DNA of 64,000 nt from positions 89,635 through 153,634 of the forward strand of contig NZ_JACFXV010000063.1 of NCBI RefSeq assembly GCF_014050225.1, given 5' to 3'. The notes under the pieces are model-generated. The model did no database searches and was not told the origin of the DNA. It saw nothing but the letters and a program-made list of their open reading frames with translations. A program made the position numbers and the translations under genes. Below are positions 8,109 through 16,656 of this stretch, in pieces. This DNA comes from Stappia albiluteola. GTDB lineage: Bacteria > Pseudomonadota > Alphaproteobacteria > Rhizobiales > Stappiaceae. The stretch's first letter is position 1; the number at the start of each line of letters is the position of its first letter.

Positions 8109-10136
8109 ATGAGCGAAACGAAACAAGGAAATCCGTCCACGGCCCAAGCCAAGGCTGCCGGCCGGGAGCGCGACCGTCCCTGGATCTTCCGCACCTATGC
8201 CGGCCATTCGACGGCGGCGGAGTCAAACCGGCTCTACCGCTCGAACCTCGCCAAGGGGCAGACCGGCCTTTCGGTCGCCTTCGACCTGCCGACGCAGACC
8301 GGCTACGACCCCGACCATGCCCTGTCGCGCGGCGAGGTCGGCAAGGTCGGCGTTCCGGTGAGCCATCTCGGCGACATGCGCGCGCTCTTTTCCGAGATCC
8401 CGCTGGAAAAGATGAACACCTCGATGACGATCAACGCCACCGCGCCCTGGCTGCTGGCGCTCTACGTGGCGGCGGCGGACGAGCAGGGCGCGGACCGCAA
8501 GCTGCTTTCGGGCACGACGCAAAACGACATCATCAAGGAATATCTGTCGCGCGGCACCTATGTCTTCCCGCCGGCGCCCTCCATGCGGCTGACGACGGAC
8601 GTCATTTCGTGGACCTATCGCGAGATGCCGAAGTGGAACCCGATGAATGTCTGCTCCTATCACCTCCAGGAAGCGGGCGCGACGCCCGTGCAGGAGCTTT
8701 CCTTCGCCCTTGCCACGGCAATTGCCATCCTCGACCGGGTGAAGGCGTCCGGCGCCATATCCGAGGCGGATTTTCCGGAGGCTGTCGGCCGCATTTCCTT
8801 TTTCGTCAACGCGGGCATGCGTTTCGTCACCGAGATGTGCAAGATGCGCGCCTTCGCCGAACTCTGGGACGAGATCTGCCTTGAGCGCTACGGCGTGACG
8901 GATGTGCGTTTCCGCCGCTTCCGTTATGGCGTTCAGGTCAATTCGCTGGGGTTGACCGAACAGCAGCCGGAAAACAACGTCTACCGCATCCTGCTGGAGA
9001 TGCTGGCTGTGGTGCTGTCGAAAAACGCCCGCGCCCGCGCCGTGCAGCTGCCGGCCTGGAACGAGGCGCTGGGCCTGCCGCGCCCCTTCGACCAGCAATG
9101 GTCGCTCAGGATGCAGCAGATCGTCGCCTACGAAACCGATCTCCTCGAATATGGCGACATCTTCGACGGCTCGCGCGAGATCGGGAGGAAAGTCGACGCG
9201 CTGAAGGAAGAAGCGCGTGCCGAGCTTGCCCGTATCGAGGCGATGGGTGGCGCGGTCGCCGCCGTCGAATCCTCCTACATGAAGCAGAAGCTGGTGGAAT
9301 CGAACGCCTTGCGGCTGGCGGGCATCGAGAGCGGCGAGCAGGTCGTCGTCGGCGTCAACCGCTGGACGGAGAGCGAGCCGTCGCCGCTCGGCGCGGGCGA
9401 GAACGGTGCGATCCTTACCGTGCCCGAACATGTGGAAGCCGAATGCGTCGAGGCGCTGAAGGCCTGGCGCGAGCAGCGCGACGACGCGGCGGTCGCACAG
9501 GCTCTCGCCGAGCTCAGATCCGCGGCGGCCGAAGGGCGCAACATCATGGAGCCGTCGGTCGTCGCGGCAAAGGCGGGGGTCACCACCGGCGAGTGGGGTG
9601 CCTGCCTGCGCGAGGTCTTCGGCGAATACCGGGCGCCGACCGGCGTGGGCAAGGCGGCGCGCGACGATGCCGGCCAGCTTGCGCAGGTCCGCCAGGCGGT
9701 CGACGGGGTGTCGGCCAAACTTGGCCGCCGGCTGAAATTCCTGGTCGGCAAACCCGGTCTTGACGGTCATTCCAACGGCGCGGAGCAGATCGCCGTTCGT
9801 GCCCGCGACAGCGGCATGGAGGTGGTCTACGAGGGCATCCGCCTGACGCCGGCGCAAATCGTCAACGCCGCACTCGAAGAAGGCGTCCACGTGGTCGGCC
9901 TGTCGATCCTGTCCGGCTCGCACCTGGCGCTGGTGCGCGACGTCATGGAACGAATGCGGGCGGCTGATCTCGACGACGTGCCGGTCGTCGTCGGCGGCAT
10001 CATCCCGCCGGAGGACGAAAGGGCGCTGCGGGCCATGGGCGTCGCCGCGGTCTACACGCCGAAGGATTTCCAGCTCACCGACATCATGGCCGATGTCGTG
10101 CGCATCGTGGAAGCAGGAGCGCTAAAGGCGGCCTGA
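8109..10136 (+). CDS. ecm: Ethylmalonyl-CoA mutase (MeaA-type, coenzyme B12-dependent)
   Basis: A B12-dependent acyl-CoA mutase converting (2R)-ethylmalonyl-CoA to (2S)-methylsuccinyl-CoA in the ethylmalonyl-CoA pathway. The N-terminal substrate-binding barrel begins PWIFRTYAGHSTAAESNRLY and includes GLSVAFDLPTQTGYD and NTSMTINATAPWLLALY. The C-terminal cobalamin domain (about residues 540-670) carries the histidine-on motif KPGLDGHSNGAEQ with the Co-ligating His, then GLSILSGSHL and VVVGGIIPPED. I chose the ATG at 8109 (675 residues) because GGGAG lies just upstream and the protein then begins like MeaA homologues. The GTG at 8082 extends the frame by nine residues without a good ribosome-binding site. 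It is divergent from ccr and convergent, by 7 bp, with the next gene. Confidence 0.95.
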   Translation: MSETKQGNPSTAQAKAAGRERDRPWIFRTYAGHSTAAESNRLYRSNLAKGQTGLSVAFDLPTQTGYDPDHALSRGEVGKVGVPVSHLGDMRALFSEIPLEKMNTSMTINATAPWLLALYVAAADEQGADRKLLSGTTQNDIIKEYLSRGTYVFPPAPSMRLTTDVISWTYREMPKWNPMNVCSYHLQEAGATPVQELSFALATAIAILDRVKASGAISEADFPEAVGRISFFVNAGMRFVTEMCKMRAFAELWDEICLERYGVTDVRFRRFRYGVQVNSLGLTEQQPENNVYRILLEMLAVVLSKNARARAVQLPAWNEALGLPRPFDQQWSLRMQQIVAYETDLLEYGDIFDGSREIGRKVDALKEEARAELARIEAMGGAVAAVESSYMKQKLVESNALRLAGIESGEQVVVGVNRWTESEPSPLGAGENGAILTVPEHVEAECVEALKAWREQRDDAAVAQALAELRSAAAEGRNIMEPSVVAAKAGVTTGEWGACLREVFGEYRAPTGVGKAARDDAGQLAQVRQAVDGVSAKLGRRLKFLVGKPGLDGHSNGAEQIAVRARDSGMEVVYEGIRLTPAQIVNAALEEGVHVVGLSILSGSHLALVRDVMERMRAADLDDVPVVVGGIIPPEDERALRAMGVAAVYTPKDFQLTDIMADVVRIVEAGALKAA

Positions 10137-10143
10137 TGGCTGC

Positions 10144-11037
10144 CTATTGCGCTTTTTCCTGTGGCTTCGGCGCTTCGCCGGCCGGGCGTTCGTCGGACTC
10201 GCCGAGTGTCTTGTCGAGGCGGTCCATCCAGTCCGTCGAGCCGAACCAGTAGTCATAGGCCTGGTCGAGCCGGCCATTGCCGCGATTTTCGGTGATCCAC
10301 GCGTCGACGAAATTGATGAAGCGGAGCGAATCCGGACGCGCTGCAACCGCTTCGGACGTCGAGAACAGGCTGTCGCTGCCAAGCAGGAAACGGTCGGGCC
10401 GCCGCTCCATCATGTAGGTGGGATAGGGTGAAGGCACGATGATGGCGTTGAGCTCGCTGTTCTCCAGGGCATCGCGCGCGGCGCCCTCGTCGGCAAGCGG
10501 CACGATCTCGGCCTGCTTGAAAAAGCGTGCGGCCGCGATCTCGGCAAGCGAACCCGCCATCACGCCGACCTTGTAGCCGGCGACGTCGTATTCGCCGTCC
10601 TTGGCGCTTTCCGGCAGCGTGTCCTTGTCGACGACGAGCCAGTAGTCCGTGGTGCCGTAGGGAATGGAGAACAGCATCGTGCGCGCCCGCGCGGCCGTGA
10701 CCGAGAGGGCGGAGACGATGACGTCGACATCGCCGGCGATCAGGTGATAGGGCAGGTCGTCGAAGGGCAGTTCCACGAAATCGGGCGTCACGCCGAGCAC
10801 GCGGGCGAGATCCTGCCCGACATCGACCTCGAAGCCGATGCGGTTGCCATCCGCATCCCGGCCGATCCAGGGCAGGAAATCCTCCTCCGCGATGCCGATG
10901 CGCAACGACCCGCGTTTGACGGCATCTTCCATGGCGCCTGCGACGGCCGGCGTTGCCGCCAGGCCGCCGAGGGCCAGCAGGAATGCGGCAACGGAAACGG
11001 CCATTGCCCACCGCAGGGCTGCCTTGAAACCTTTCAT
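10144..11037 (-). CDS. Periplasmic solute-binding protein (family 3, amino-acid type), orphan
   Basis: A 297-residue protein with a Sec signal peptide (about residues 1-33, ending AVAGA) and a family 3 extracellular solute-binding domain. Typical text includes GSLRIGIAEEDFLPWIGRDA, GFEVDVGQDLARVLGV, and DVDVIVSALSVTAARARTMLFSIPY. Such proteins deliver polar amino acids or similar ligands to an ABC permease, but no permease or ATPase gene is next to it, so the partner is elsewhere or the protein has another role. The frame is open further upstream to 11604, but that extension is arginine/proline-rich and overlaps the next gene. The signal peptide fixes the start at 11037. Confidence 0.85.
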   Translation of the reverse strand: MKGFKAALRWAMAVSVAAFLLALGGLAATPAVAGAMEDAVKRGSLRIGIAEEDFLPWIGRDADGNRIGFEVDVGQDLARVLGVTPDFVELPFDDLPYHLIAGDVDVIVSALSVTAARARTMLFSIPYGTTDYWLVVDKDTLPESAKDGEYDVAGYKVGVMAGSLAEIAAARFFKQAEIVPLADEGAARDALENSELNAIIVPSPYPTYMMERRPDRFLLGSDSLFSTSEAVAARPDSLRFINFVDAWITENRGNGRLDQAYDYWFGSTDWMDRLDKTLGESDERPAGEAPKPQEKAQ

Positions 11038-11105
11038 CGTCCTACACCCCTGGTCACCGCACCGTCCGTCATGCGTTTCATCTCCAATCGCCGCGGCCCG
11101 ACCGC

Positions 11106-11819
11106 CTAGCGGCGCCCGCCGCCACGGCCGCCACCGCCCCGGCCTCCGCTCGGCCTGCCTCCACCCGGCCGGCCCATTCCAGGCCTGCCGCCGCCGGGCG
11201 GCCGGAAACTCGGCGGACGTTGGCCCGGAGGACGCGCGGAAGGCGGCCTTGGCCGGCCCGGCGGTCTTACGCCGGGAGGGCGCTGGCCGGGAGGACGTGC
11301 GATCGGCGGCGTCGGCCGTGGAGGCCTTGCATCCGGCGGCCGTTGACCGGGCGGGCGCCAGCCTGGCGGGCGATTTCCCGGCGGCCGGTAATCGGGTGGA
11401 CGCCAGCCCGGCGGGCGGTATCCTGGCGGGTAATAGCCGGGCCATCCCGGTCGATAGACGGGGTAGGAGTCCCAGAAGAGCGGCAGGCCGAGATAGACAC
11501 CGACGGATGGCAGCGGCGAGCCGTAATAGGCGCCTTGCGCGTTTGATGTGAGATATTTGCCGGCCACGTAGCCCCGCTGGCCGGCATAGTCGATATCGCA
11601 CCACGAATAGCCGGAATTGCAGGAATAGACCGAAACGCTCGCCCCCGCCGGAACCGTGGTCAGGACCTCGTATCTCGTGCCCGGCCCGGCCCTCAGGTTC
11701 ACGGCCGCAGTCGTCTGCGCCAGCGATTGCGCCTCGGCGGGCCGCGATCCAGCCAGCAAAGCGGCTGCAACGAGCACTGGAAGGAGCGCCAGGGTACGGC
11801 GCAACCCGATCTGACGCAT
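11106..11819 (-). CDS. SH3b-domain secreted protein with Pro/Arg/Gly-rich tail
   Basis: A 237-residue exported protein. It has a signal peptide (residues 1-31), a bacterial SH3 domain (about 33-92: AAVNLRAGPGTRYEVLTTVP, then GYSWCDIDYAGQRGYVAGKY), a short aromatic linker, and a degenerate repeat tail from about residue 120 to the end. The tail is built on the unit RPPG(W/N/Q)RPP and changes to a Gly/Arg-rich end. SH3b domains commonly bind peptidoglycan or cell-wall peptides, and the basic, proline-rich tail may anchor the protein in the wall or bind anionic surface polymers; that is inference. A single-gene unit 68 bp upstream of the solute-binding protein. Confidence 0.8.
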   Translation of the reverse strand: MRQIGLRRTLALLPVLVAAALLAGSRPAEAQSLAQTTAAVNLRAGPGTRYEVLTTVPAGASVSVYSCNSGYSWCDIDYAGQRGYVAGKYLTSNAQGAYYGSPLPSVGVYLGLPLFWDSYPVYRPGWPGYYPPGYRPPGWRPPDYRPPGNRPPGWRPPGQRPPDARPPRPTPPIARPPGQRPPGVRPPGRPRPPSARPPGQRPPSFRPPGGGRPGMGRPGGGRPSGGRGGGGRGGGRR

Positions 11820-11922
11820 GCCGTCTCTCCCGCGAGCCGCCCTGGGCCCGCGGGAACTATATAATTACGCGACGGAATTTAGAACTGCGGAGAAGTACGC
11901 AATTTCGCGTAGGCGCCCGCGG

Positions 11923-12660
11923 TTACCGCGAGGCGGTGCGGGTAACGTTCTTTTCTTCCAGATATTTCCGCCACTGCGACCGGGTACCGTAAAAGACGTT
12001 GCGGTCGACATTGCCGTCTATGCCGGCAATCCGGCCTTCGGCCGTGTATTGCCAGAACAGCCAGTTGTCGCGGCCTTCGTATTTCCGGCTCGGGTGGCTC
12101 GCCACCGAGCGCAGCCAGAAATCATAGCCGTGCTTCTCGCCGACCAGGCGGTCGCGGTGGAAGTCGACGGAGGAATAGATGATCGGCCTCTTGCCGTAAT
12201 GCGCTTCCACCGTCTTCAGGAACACTGCCATCTCGCGGATGACCTCGTCCCGGGAAGGCTGCTTCTTGCAGGTCTTGGAATGGCCGTTCCATTCCATGTC
12301 GAGGACCGGCGGCAGCGCGTCTTCCTCATTCGGCACGTTTTCGATAAACCACGCCGCCTGTTCGGCGCCGGTACGGCAGAAATAGTAGAAGTGATAGGCG
12401 CCCCGCGGCACGCCGGCAGCCTTGGCGGCATACCAGTAGTCCAGGAAGCGGGGGTCGGAATGGTCGCCGCCCTCCGTCGCCTTGATGAAGGCGAACTCGA
12501 CGCCGCTGTTTTTCGCCGCCAGCCAGTCAATGTCGCCCTGATAGCGGGAGACGTCGATGCCGTGCACCGCGAAATCCTCCGGAGTTGGATCCGGGAAATC
12601 GTAGTAGGCGCATCCGGCCAGCAGAATGGAACACAAAAGAGCAAACACGCGCGTTAACAT
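11923..12660 (-). CDS. Glycoside hydrolase family 25 lysozyme-like lipoprotein
   Basis: A 245-residue protein with a lipoprotein signal (LLAGC, Cys17) and a GH25 muramidase domain. The characteristic start GIDVSRYQGDIDW places the conserved Asp at about residue 36. The catalytic DME triplet of VLDMEWNG is at about residues 121-123, and IIYSSVDFHRD and YDFWLRSVASHP follow. GH25 enzymes cleave the N-acetylmuramic acid to N-acetylglucosamine bond of peptidoglycan. A lipid-anchored form would act on the host's own wall, so remodelling rather than phage lysis is the likely role. It is divergent from xth. Confidence 0.9.
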   Translation of the reverse strand: MLTRVFALLCSILLAGCAYYDFPDPTPEDFAVHGIDVSRYQGDIDWLAAKNSGVEFAFIKATEGGDHSDPRFLDYWYAAKAAGVPRGAYHFYYFCRTGAEQAAWFIENVPNEEDALPPVLDMEWNGHSKTCKKQPSRDEVIREMAVFLKTVEAHYGKRPIIYSSVDFHRDRLVGEKHGYDFWLRSVASHPSRKYEGRDNWLFWQYTAEGRIAGIDGNVDRNVFYGTRSQWRKYLEEKNVTRTASR

Positions 12661-12973
12661 CAGTTACCCGTCCGACCGACGCCCCCCGATCAGGACGGAG
12701 ATTAGCGAGAACCCTTAACCAGAAAGTTACCTTAGGGCGAACCCTGTCGAAAAAACGGCGGGCTTCCGGCTCACAGGCAATGATCACGAAAACGTGAATG
12801 ACAATTGCCGCCCGATTGCCCCGACGGGCAGCCGGCCCGCCGCGAAATCCGGTCACCCGTAATGCCGGCCCGGCGCGCGGTCCCTGCCCTTGCTTGCGTC
12901 TTCGCGCGGGGACTGGCATGAGCTTGACGGTCCGGCTGTCTGCCGAAATCCCGTTCGCTTTGAAGAGGCCTTG
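12661..12973. promoter_or_regulatory. Divergent GH25/xth intergenic region
   Basis: 313 bases with both flanking genes starting outwards, so at least two promoters are expected. The part nearest the lysozyme gene contains GTTAAC and TTAACC stretches reminiscent of CtrA half-sites, but no complete TTAA-N7-TTAA box. I see no small gene. Confidence 0.35.
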
Positions 12974-13777
12974 ATGACCGACCGCATGACGATCGCCACC
13001 TGGAACATAAACTCCGTACGCCTGCGGCTGCCGATCGTCGAGAAGCTGATCCTGGAACAGGCGCCCGACGTTCTCTGCCTGCAGGAGACCAAGTGCCCGG
13101 ACGCCGAATTTCCGCTCAAGGCGCTGCGCAAGCTCGGCTACGAGCATATCGCCGTCAACGGGCAGAAGGGCTATCACGGCGTCGCCACGATTTCCCGCCG
13201 TCCCTTCCTCGCGGAGGAGAAAAGGGGCTTCTGCGGCAAGGGCGACAGCCGGCATCTGTCCACGGACATCGCCTTCAACGGCTCGACGCTGCGCATCCAT
13301 AACTTCTATGTGCCGGCGGGCGGCGACGAACCGGATCCGGCGGTCAACGACAAGTTCGAGCACAAGCTGAACTTTCTCGACGAGATGAACGACTGCCTTG
13401 CCGATGCGGCGACGTCGTCGATCATCGTCGGCGACCTCAATATCGCGCCTTACGAACATGATGTGTGGTCGCACAAGCAGCTTCTGAAGATCGTCAGCCA
13501 CACGCCGATCGAGTGCGAGAAGCTGGAAAGGGTGCGGGAAGCCGGCCCGTTCGTCGACCTGATGCGCAAGCACGTGCCGATGGAGGAAAAACTCTACACC
13601 TGGTGGAGCTACCGGGCGAAGGACTGGTCGGCCGCCGACAAGGGGCGCCGCCTCGATCACGTTTGGGCGACGCGGGATCTGGAACCCTTTTCCCGTTCCA
13701 TCAGCGTGCTAAGGGATGCGCGCGGCTGGGAAAAACCTTCCGACCACGTACCCGTCCTTGCGAAATTCGAGGGCTGA
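12974..13777 (+). CDS. xth: Exodeoxyribonuclease III
   Basis: A 267-residue member of the exonuclease-endonuclease-phosphatase superfamily. It cuts at abasic sites and removes nucleotides from 3' ends during base-excision repair. Family motifs are all visible: TWNINSVRLRL at the start, the metal-binding Glu in LCLQETK, VGDLNIAPYEHDVW, and the C-terminal DHVWAT and SDHVPVLAKF with the catalytic His. The frame is open back to 12890, but the ATG at 12974 gives the standard N-terminus (MTDRMTIATWNINS) and has GAAGAGG upstream. It is followed 39 bp later by an acetyltransferase gene. Confidence 0.94.
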   Translation: MTDRMTIATWNINSVRLRLPIVEKLILEQAPDVLCLQETKCPDAEFPLKALRKLGYEHIAVNGQKGYHGVATISRRPFLAEEKRGFCGKGDSRHLSTDIAFNGSTLRIHNFYVPAGGDEPDPAVNDKFEHKLNFLDEMNDCLADAATSSIIVGDLNIAPYEHDVWSHKQLLKIVSHTPIECEKLERVREAGPFVDLMRKHVPMEEKLYTWWSYRAKDWSAADKGRRLDHVWATRDLEPFSRSISVLRDARGWEKPSDHVPVLAKFEG

Positions 13778-13816
13778 GGTCTACCGGCTTACCTCTCTCT
13801 TGCGGATTTGAAACCA

Positions 13817-14302
13817 GTGACAACCCGTTCCAACCCCGAAATTACCTTCACGCGACTGCCGGAAATTTCTCCGGACGAGATCATCGCGCATATGAACGAC
13901 CCTCGTGTCACCGAGCATATGCCGCTTGCAACCTTCGTCTGGGATGAGGCCTTCTGCGGCAAGTTCGTCGGGATGAAGGAGGATTGCTGGCAGCGCGACG
14001 GGCTGGGCCATTGGGCGATCCTTGGCGACGGCGCCTATATCGGCTGGGGCGGCTTCCAGAAGGAAGGCGAGGAATGGGATTTCGGCCTGGTGCTGAAGGC
14101 CGAGTGCTTCGGCCTCGGCGCGCGGATCGCCCGCAAGGCGCTCGATTTCGCCCGAAGCGATGAGCGCATTCCCTTCGTGACCTTCCTGCTGCCGCCGTCG
14201 CGCAAGCATCTCAAGGGCCTCGATCGCCTTGGCGCGAGGCTGGTCGGAGAGGTGGACCACAGCGGCAGCACCTTCCTGAAGTTCCGCCTGGATACGAAAT
14301 GA
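13817..14302 (+). CDS. GNAT-family N-acetyltransferase
   Basis: A 161-residue acetyltransferase with features of the RimJ/RimL type: an early EHMPLATFVWDEAF segment, a core strand GAYIGWGGFQKEG, a presumed acetyl-CoA loop (FGLGARIARKALDFA), and an EVDHSGSTFLKFRL end. The start is uncertain: TTG at 13808, GTG at 13817 and a later ATG at 13892 are possible, and none has a strong ribosome-binding site. GTG at 13817 keeps the full first strand. The substrate cannot be inferred. It is close behind xth and may be co-transcribed with it. Confidence 0.75.
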   Translation: MTTRSNPEITFTRLPEISPDEIIAHMNDPRVTEHMPLATFVWDEAFCGKFVGMKEDCWQRDGLGHWAILGDGAYIGWGGFQKEGEEWDFGLVLKAECFGLGARIARKALDFARSDERIPFVTFLLPPSRKHLKGLDRLGARLVGEVDHSGSTFLKFRLDTK

Positions 14303-14345
14303 CGGCAAGCCGGCGCGGGTTTCCCGCCCGCGCCATGCCGGTCCG

Positions 14346-15320
14346 TCAGGGCTGGACGATGACCTTGCCGAGCGCCTTGCGGCCGGCGATCTCTTCAAGC
14401 GCCGCCGCCGTCTGTTCCAGCGGATAGATCCTGTGAATGTGCGGCTTCAGCCTGCCGTCGCGGATGTAGCCCAGAAGCTGCGCCATGTTCTCCGCGTGGT
14501 CTTCCGGCTCGCGCACCACCGCCTCGCCCCAGAACACGCCCTGTATGTCGCAGCCCTTCAGCAGCACCAGGTTGAGAGGGATCTTCGGGATCTCGCCGGA
14601 GGCAAAGCCTATGACGAGATAGCGCCCGCGCCAGCCGGTGGCCCTCAGCGCGGCCTCCGCCAGATCGCCGCCCACGGGATCGTAGACCACGTCGACGCCC
14701 TCGCCGTTGGTCAGTTCCTTCAGGCGGGTCTTCAGGTCCTCGGTCGCGTAATTGATCGTTTCCGCCGCGCCGTTCGCCCTGGCGAAGGCAAGCTTCTCGT
14801 CGCTGGAGGCGCAGGCGATCACCCGGGCGCCCATGATGCCGGCAATCTCCACCGCCGCCTGGCCGACGCCGCCGGCGGCCCCCAGGACGGCAACCGTCTC
14901 GCCGGGCTGCAGGTTGGCGCGGTCCTTCAGGGCGTGGAGCGTGGTGCCGTAGGTGACCGTCACGCCGGCCGCCTGCTCGAAGCCGACGCCGTCCGGCAGG
15001 GGAACCAGATCGTCTTCCGTCGCAAGGACCTTTTCCCGCGCAGCACCCCATTTCAGGTAACCGGCCACCCGGTCGCCCGCCTTGAAGCGCTCGACGCCCT
15101 CGCCGACGCTTTCCACGATGCCGGCCATCTCCGCGCCCGGGGAGAAGGGCATTTGCGGGCGGAACTGGTATTTGCCCTGAATGATCAGCGTGTCGAAAAA
15201 GTTCAGGGCGGCCGCCTTCACGGCCACCACTATTTCGCCGGGCCCGGCCATCGGCTCCTCGAGGTCGCGGATGACGAGCGCGCTCGGCGGTCCGAGTTTT
15301 TCGCAGACGACTGCCTTCAC
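14346..15320 (-). CDS. NADPH:quinone oxidoreductase-family protein (zinc-free MDR)
   Basis: A 324-residue medium-chain reductase of the quinone oxidoreductase/enoyl reductase group. The N-terminal GroES-like domain contains AALNFFDTLIIQGKYQF. The nucleotide-binding motif VLGAAGGVGQAAVEIA follows, and the C-terminal KALGKVIVQP is typical. Zinc-ligating cysteines of alcohol dehydrogenases are absent, in line with a zinc-free NADPH-dependent reductase acting on quinones or other electrophilic carbonyl compounds. I chose GTG at 15320, where the MDR fold begins (VKAVVCEKLGPP); the frame continues 16 codons upstream but that stretch is low-complexity. Confidence 0.88.
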   Translation of the reverse strand: MKAVVCEKLGPPSALVIRDLEEPMAGPGEIVVAVKAAALNFFDTLIIQGKYQFRPQMPFSPGAEMAGIVESVGEGVERFKAGDRVAGYLKWGAAREKVLATEDDLVPLPDGVGFEQAAGVTVTYGTTLHALKDRANLQPGETVAVLGAAGGVGQAAVEIAGIMGARVIACASSDEKLAFARANGAAETINYATEDLKTRLKELTNGEGVDVVYDPVGGDLAEAALRATGWRGRYLVIGFASGEIPKIPLNLVLLKGCDIQGVFWGEAVVREPEDHAENMAQLLGYIRDGRLKPHIHRIYPLEQTAAALEEIAGRKALGKVIVQP

Positions 15321-15441
15321 CTGAATTCCCCCGTCACTTCGTTGCACCGCCCCGCCCCGGCCTTGCACCGGGAAATGCGGCGTAACATGGTCCGTTAACC
15401 GTGAAAAGGGCGCAAATCGGCCATTTGGGGGAGGCGCACCG

Positions 15442-15475
15442 GGTGCCGGGGTTGCGTCCGTCCGGTGCCGGGGTT
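15442..15475. repeat. 12-bp direct repeat spaced by two helical turns
   Basis: The sequence GGTGCCGGGGTT occurs at 15442-15453 and again at 15464-15475, so the repeat period is 22 bp. It lies 60 bp before the SpoU methyltransferase gene and could be a regulator-binding site or a chance feature of a GC-rich spacer. Confidence 0.5.
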
Positions 15476-15535
15476 AAGAGCTTCATATCCCTGAGACATA
15501 TGCAAGAAATTGCAGAAAACTGATCGCGAGGTCCC

Positions 15536-16081
15536 ATGCGCGGATATTTCGCCATCGGCGCGGAAGGCATTTCCAAGTCGATGAATCTCGGCAATCTCAT
15601 GCGCTCGGCCCATGCCTTCGGCGCCAGCTTCTTCTTCACAGTGGATGCTCACAAGCGGCTGAAGCAGGCGCCGAAATCCGACACGTCCAGCAGCACTTCC
15701 CATCTGCCGCTGTTTCACTGGGACCGGATCGAGGAGATGAGCCTGCCGCAGGACTGCCAGATCGTGGGCATCGAGCTGACCCAGGATGCCATCGACCTGC
15801 CAAGCTTCGGTCATCCGCTCCGGGCAGCCTACGTTCTTGGGCCCGAGCAGGGTTCTTTGTCGCCGGCGATGCTGGAGCGCTGCCAGCACGTCATCCGCAT
15901 CCCGACGCGGTTTTGCATCAACGTGGCGATGGCCGGCGCCATCGTCATGTATGACCGCTATCGCATCCATGGCCAGTTCGCGCCGCGGCCGGTTCGCTCC
16001 GGCGGCCCGACCGAGGAGCGGGTCAACCACCGCGGCGACCAGCTCGACTATCGCCCGGCCCGCCACAGGTTGCCGGGATAG
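15536..16081 (+). CDS. TrmH/SpoU-family RNA 2'-O-methyltransferase
   Basis: A 181-residue methyltransferase of the SPOUT (trefoil-knot) class. The family motifs are visible: LGNLMRSAHAFGA near the N-terminus, YVLGPEQGSLSP, and the S-adenosylmethionine-binding knot IRIPTRFCINVAMAGAIVMYDRY. The target (tRNA or rRNA) cannot be assigned from sequence. Length is close to that of short TrmH-like proteins lacking an extra RNA-binding domain. It converges with the sigma-factor gene (8 bp between stops). Confidence 0.88.
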   Translation: MRGYFAIGAEGISKSMNLGNLMRSAHAFGASFFFTVDAHKRLKQAPKSDTSSSTSHLPLFHWDRIEEMSLPQDCQIVGIELTQDAIDLPSFGHPLRAAYVLGPEQGSLSPAMLERCQHVIRIPTRFCINVAMAGAIVMYDRYRIHGQFAPRPVRSGGPTEERVNHRGDQLDYRPARHRLPG

Positions 16082-16089
16082 TCCGGTTC

Positions 16090-16656
16090 CTACTCGGTAT
16101 CGACGGCGTCGTCCGCTTCCAGGGCCTTGCGAAGCCTCGCGAAGGCAAGGCGGATGCGGGATTTCACTGTTCCGAGCGGCAGGCTGGTCACCTCGGCGAT
16201 CTGGCTGTGCGACTGGCCGGAGAAGAAGGCGAGCCGGACGAGCGCGGCCTGTTCTTCCGGCAATTCGCCGAGCGCGACGCGGATGCGTTCCTCGCGAAGC
16301 TGTGCGTCGAAGGCCTCGTCTGCGTCCTCGGGCGCGGCCGGGCGAAGCTCCGGGTCCTCCGGGTCGAGATCGGAGGAGCGGTCGCGCCGCAGCGCGTCGA
16401 TGCGCCGGTTGCGGGCAATGCGAAACAGCCAGGTCGCGGCGGAGGATTTGGCCGGATCGAACAGCGCCGCCTTGCGCCACAGCGCGATCATCACTTCCTG
16501 GGTCAGTTCTTCCGCGCTGCCGGCATCCGCGCCGAGGCGCATGAGATAGGCCTTGATGCGCGGGGCGAAGTGGTCGAACAGCGCCGTGAAGGCGGCCTGG
16601 TCCCTTGCCACGGCCACCTGGAGAATCAGGCGATTGAAATAGTCCGCGTCCGCCAC
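16090..16656 (-). CDS. ECF-type RNA polymerase sigma factor, without adjacent anti-sigma gene
   Basis: A 188-residue group IV sigma factor. The region 2 segment (FTALFDHFAPRIKAYLMRLGA, then ELTQEVMIALWRKA and ATWLFRIARNRRIDALRR) and the region 4 helix-turn-helix (ELPEEQAALVRLAFFSGQ, then SHSQIAEVTSLPLGTVKSRI) are complete. The GTG at 16656 is preceded by AGGATCT; a longer frame to 16794 adds a poor N-terminus. Relatives of this type are often followed by a ChrR-like zinc anti-sigma gene. Here the downstream neighbour is a methyltransferase on the other strand and the upstream neighbour is divergent, so any anti-sigma factor is encoded elsewhere. Confidence 0.88.
   Translation of the reverse strand: MADADYFNRLILQVAVARDQAAFTALFDHFAPRIKAYLMRLGADAGSAEELTQEVMIALWRKAALFDPAKSSAATWLFRIARNRRIDALRRDRSSDLDPEDPELRPAAPEDADEAFDAQLREERIRVALGELPEEQAALVRLAFFSGQSHSQIAEVTSLPLGTVKSRIRLAFARLRKALEADDAVDTE

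Noticed and set aside
11038-11604. N-terminal extension of the solute-binding protein
   Set aside because: The extension overlaps another gene on the same strand and is Arg/Pro-rich; the signal peptide starting at 11037 sets the true start.
12661-12740. CtrA box before the GH25 gene
   Set aside because: TTAACC and GTTAC stretches are present but the spacing does not give TTAA-N7-TTAA.
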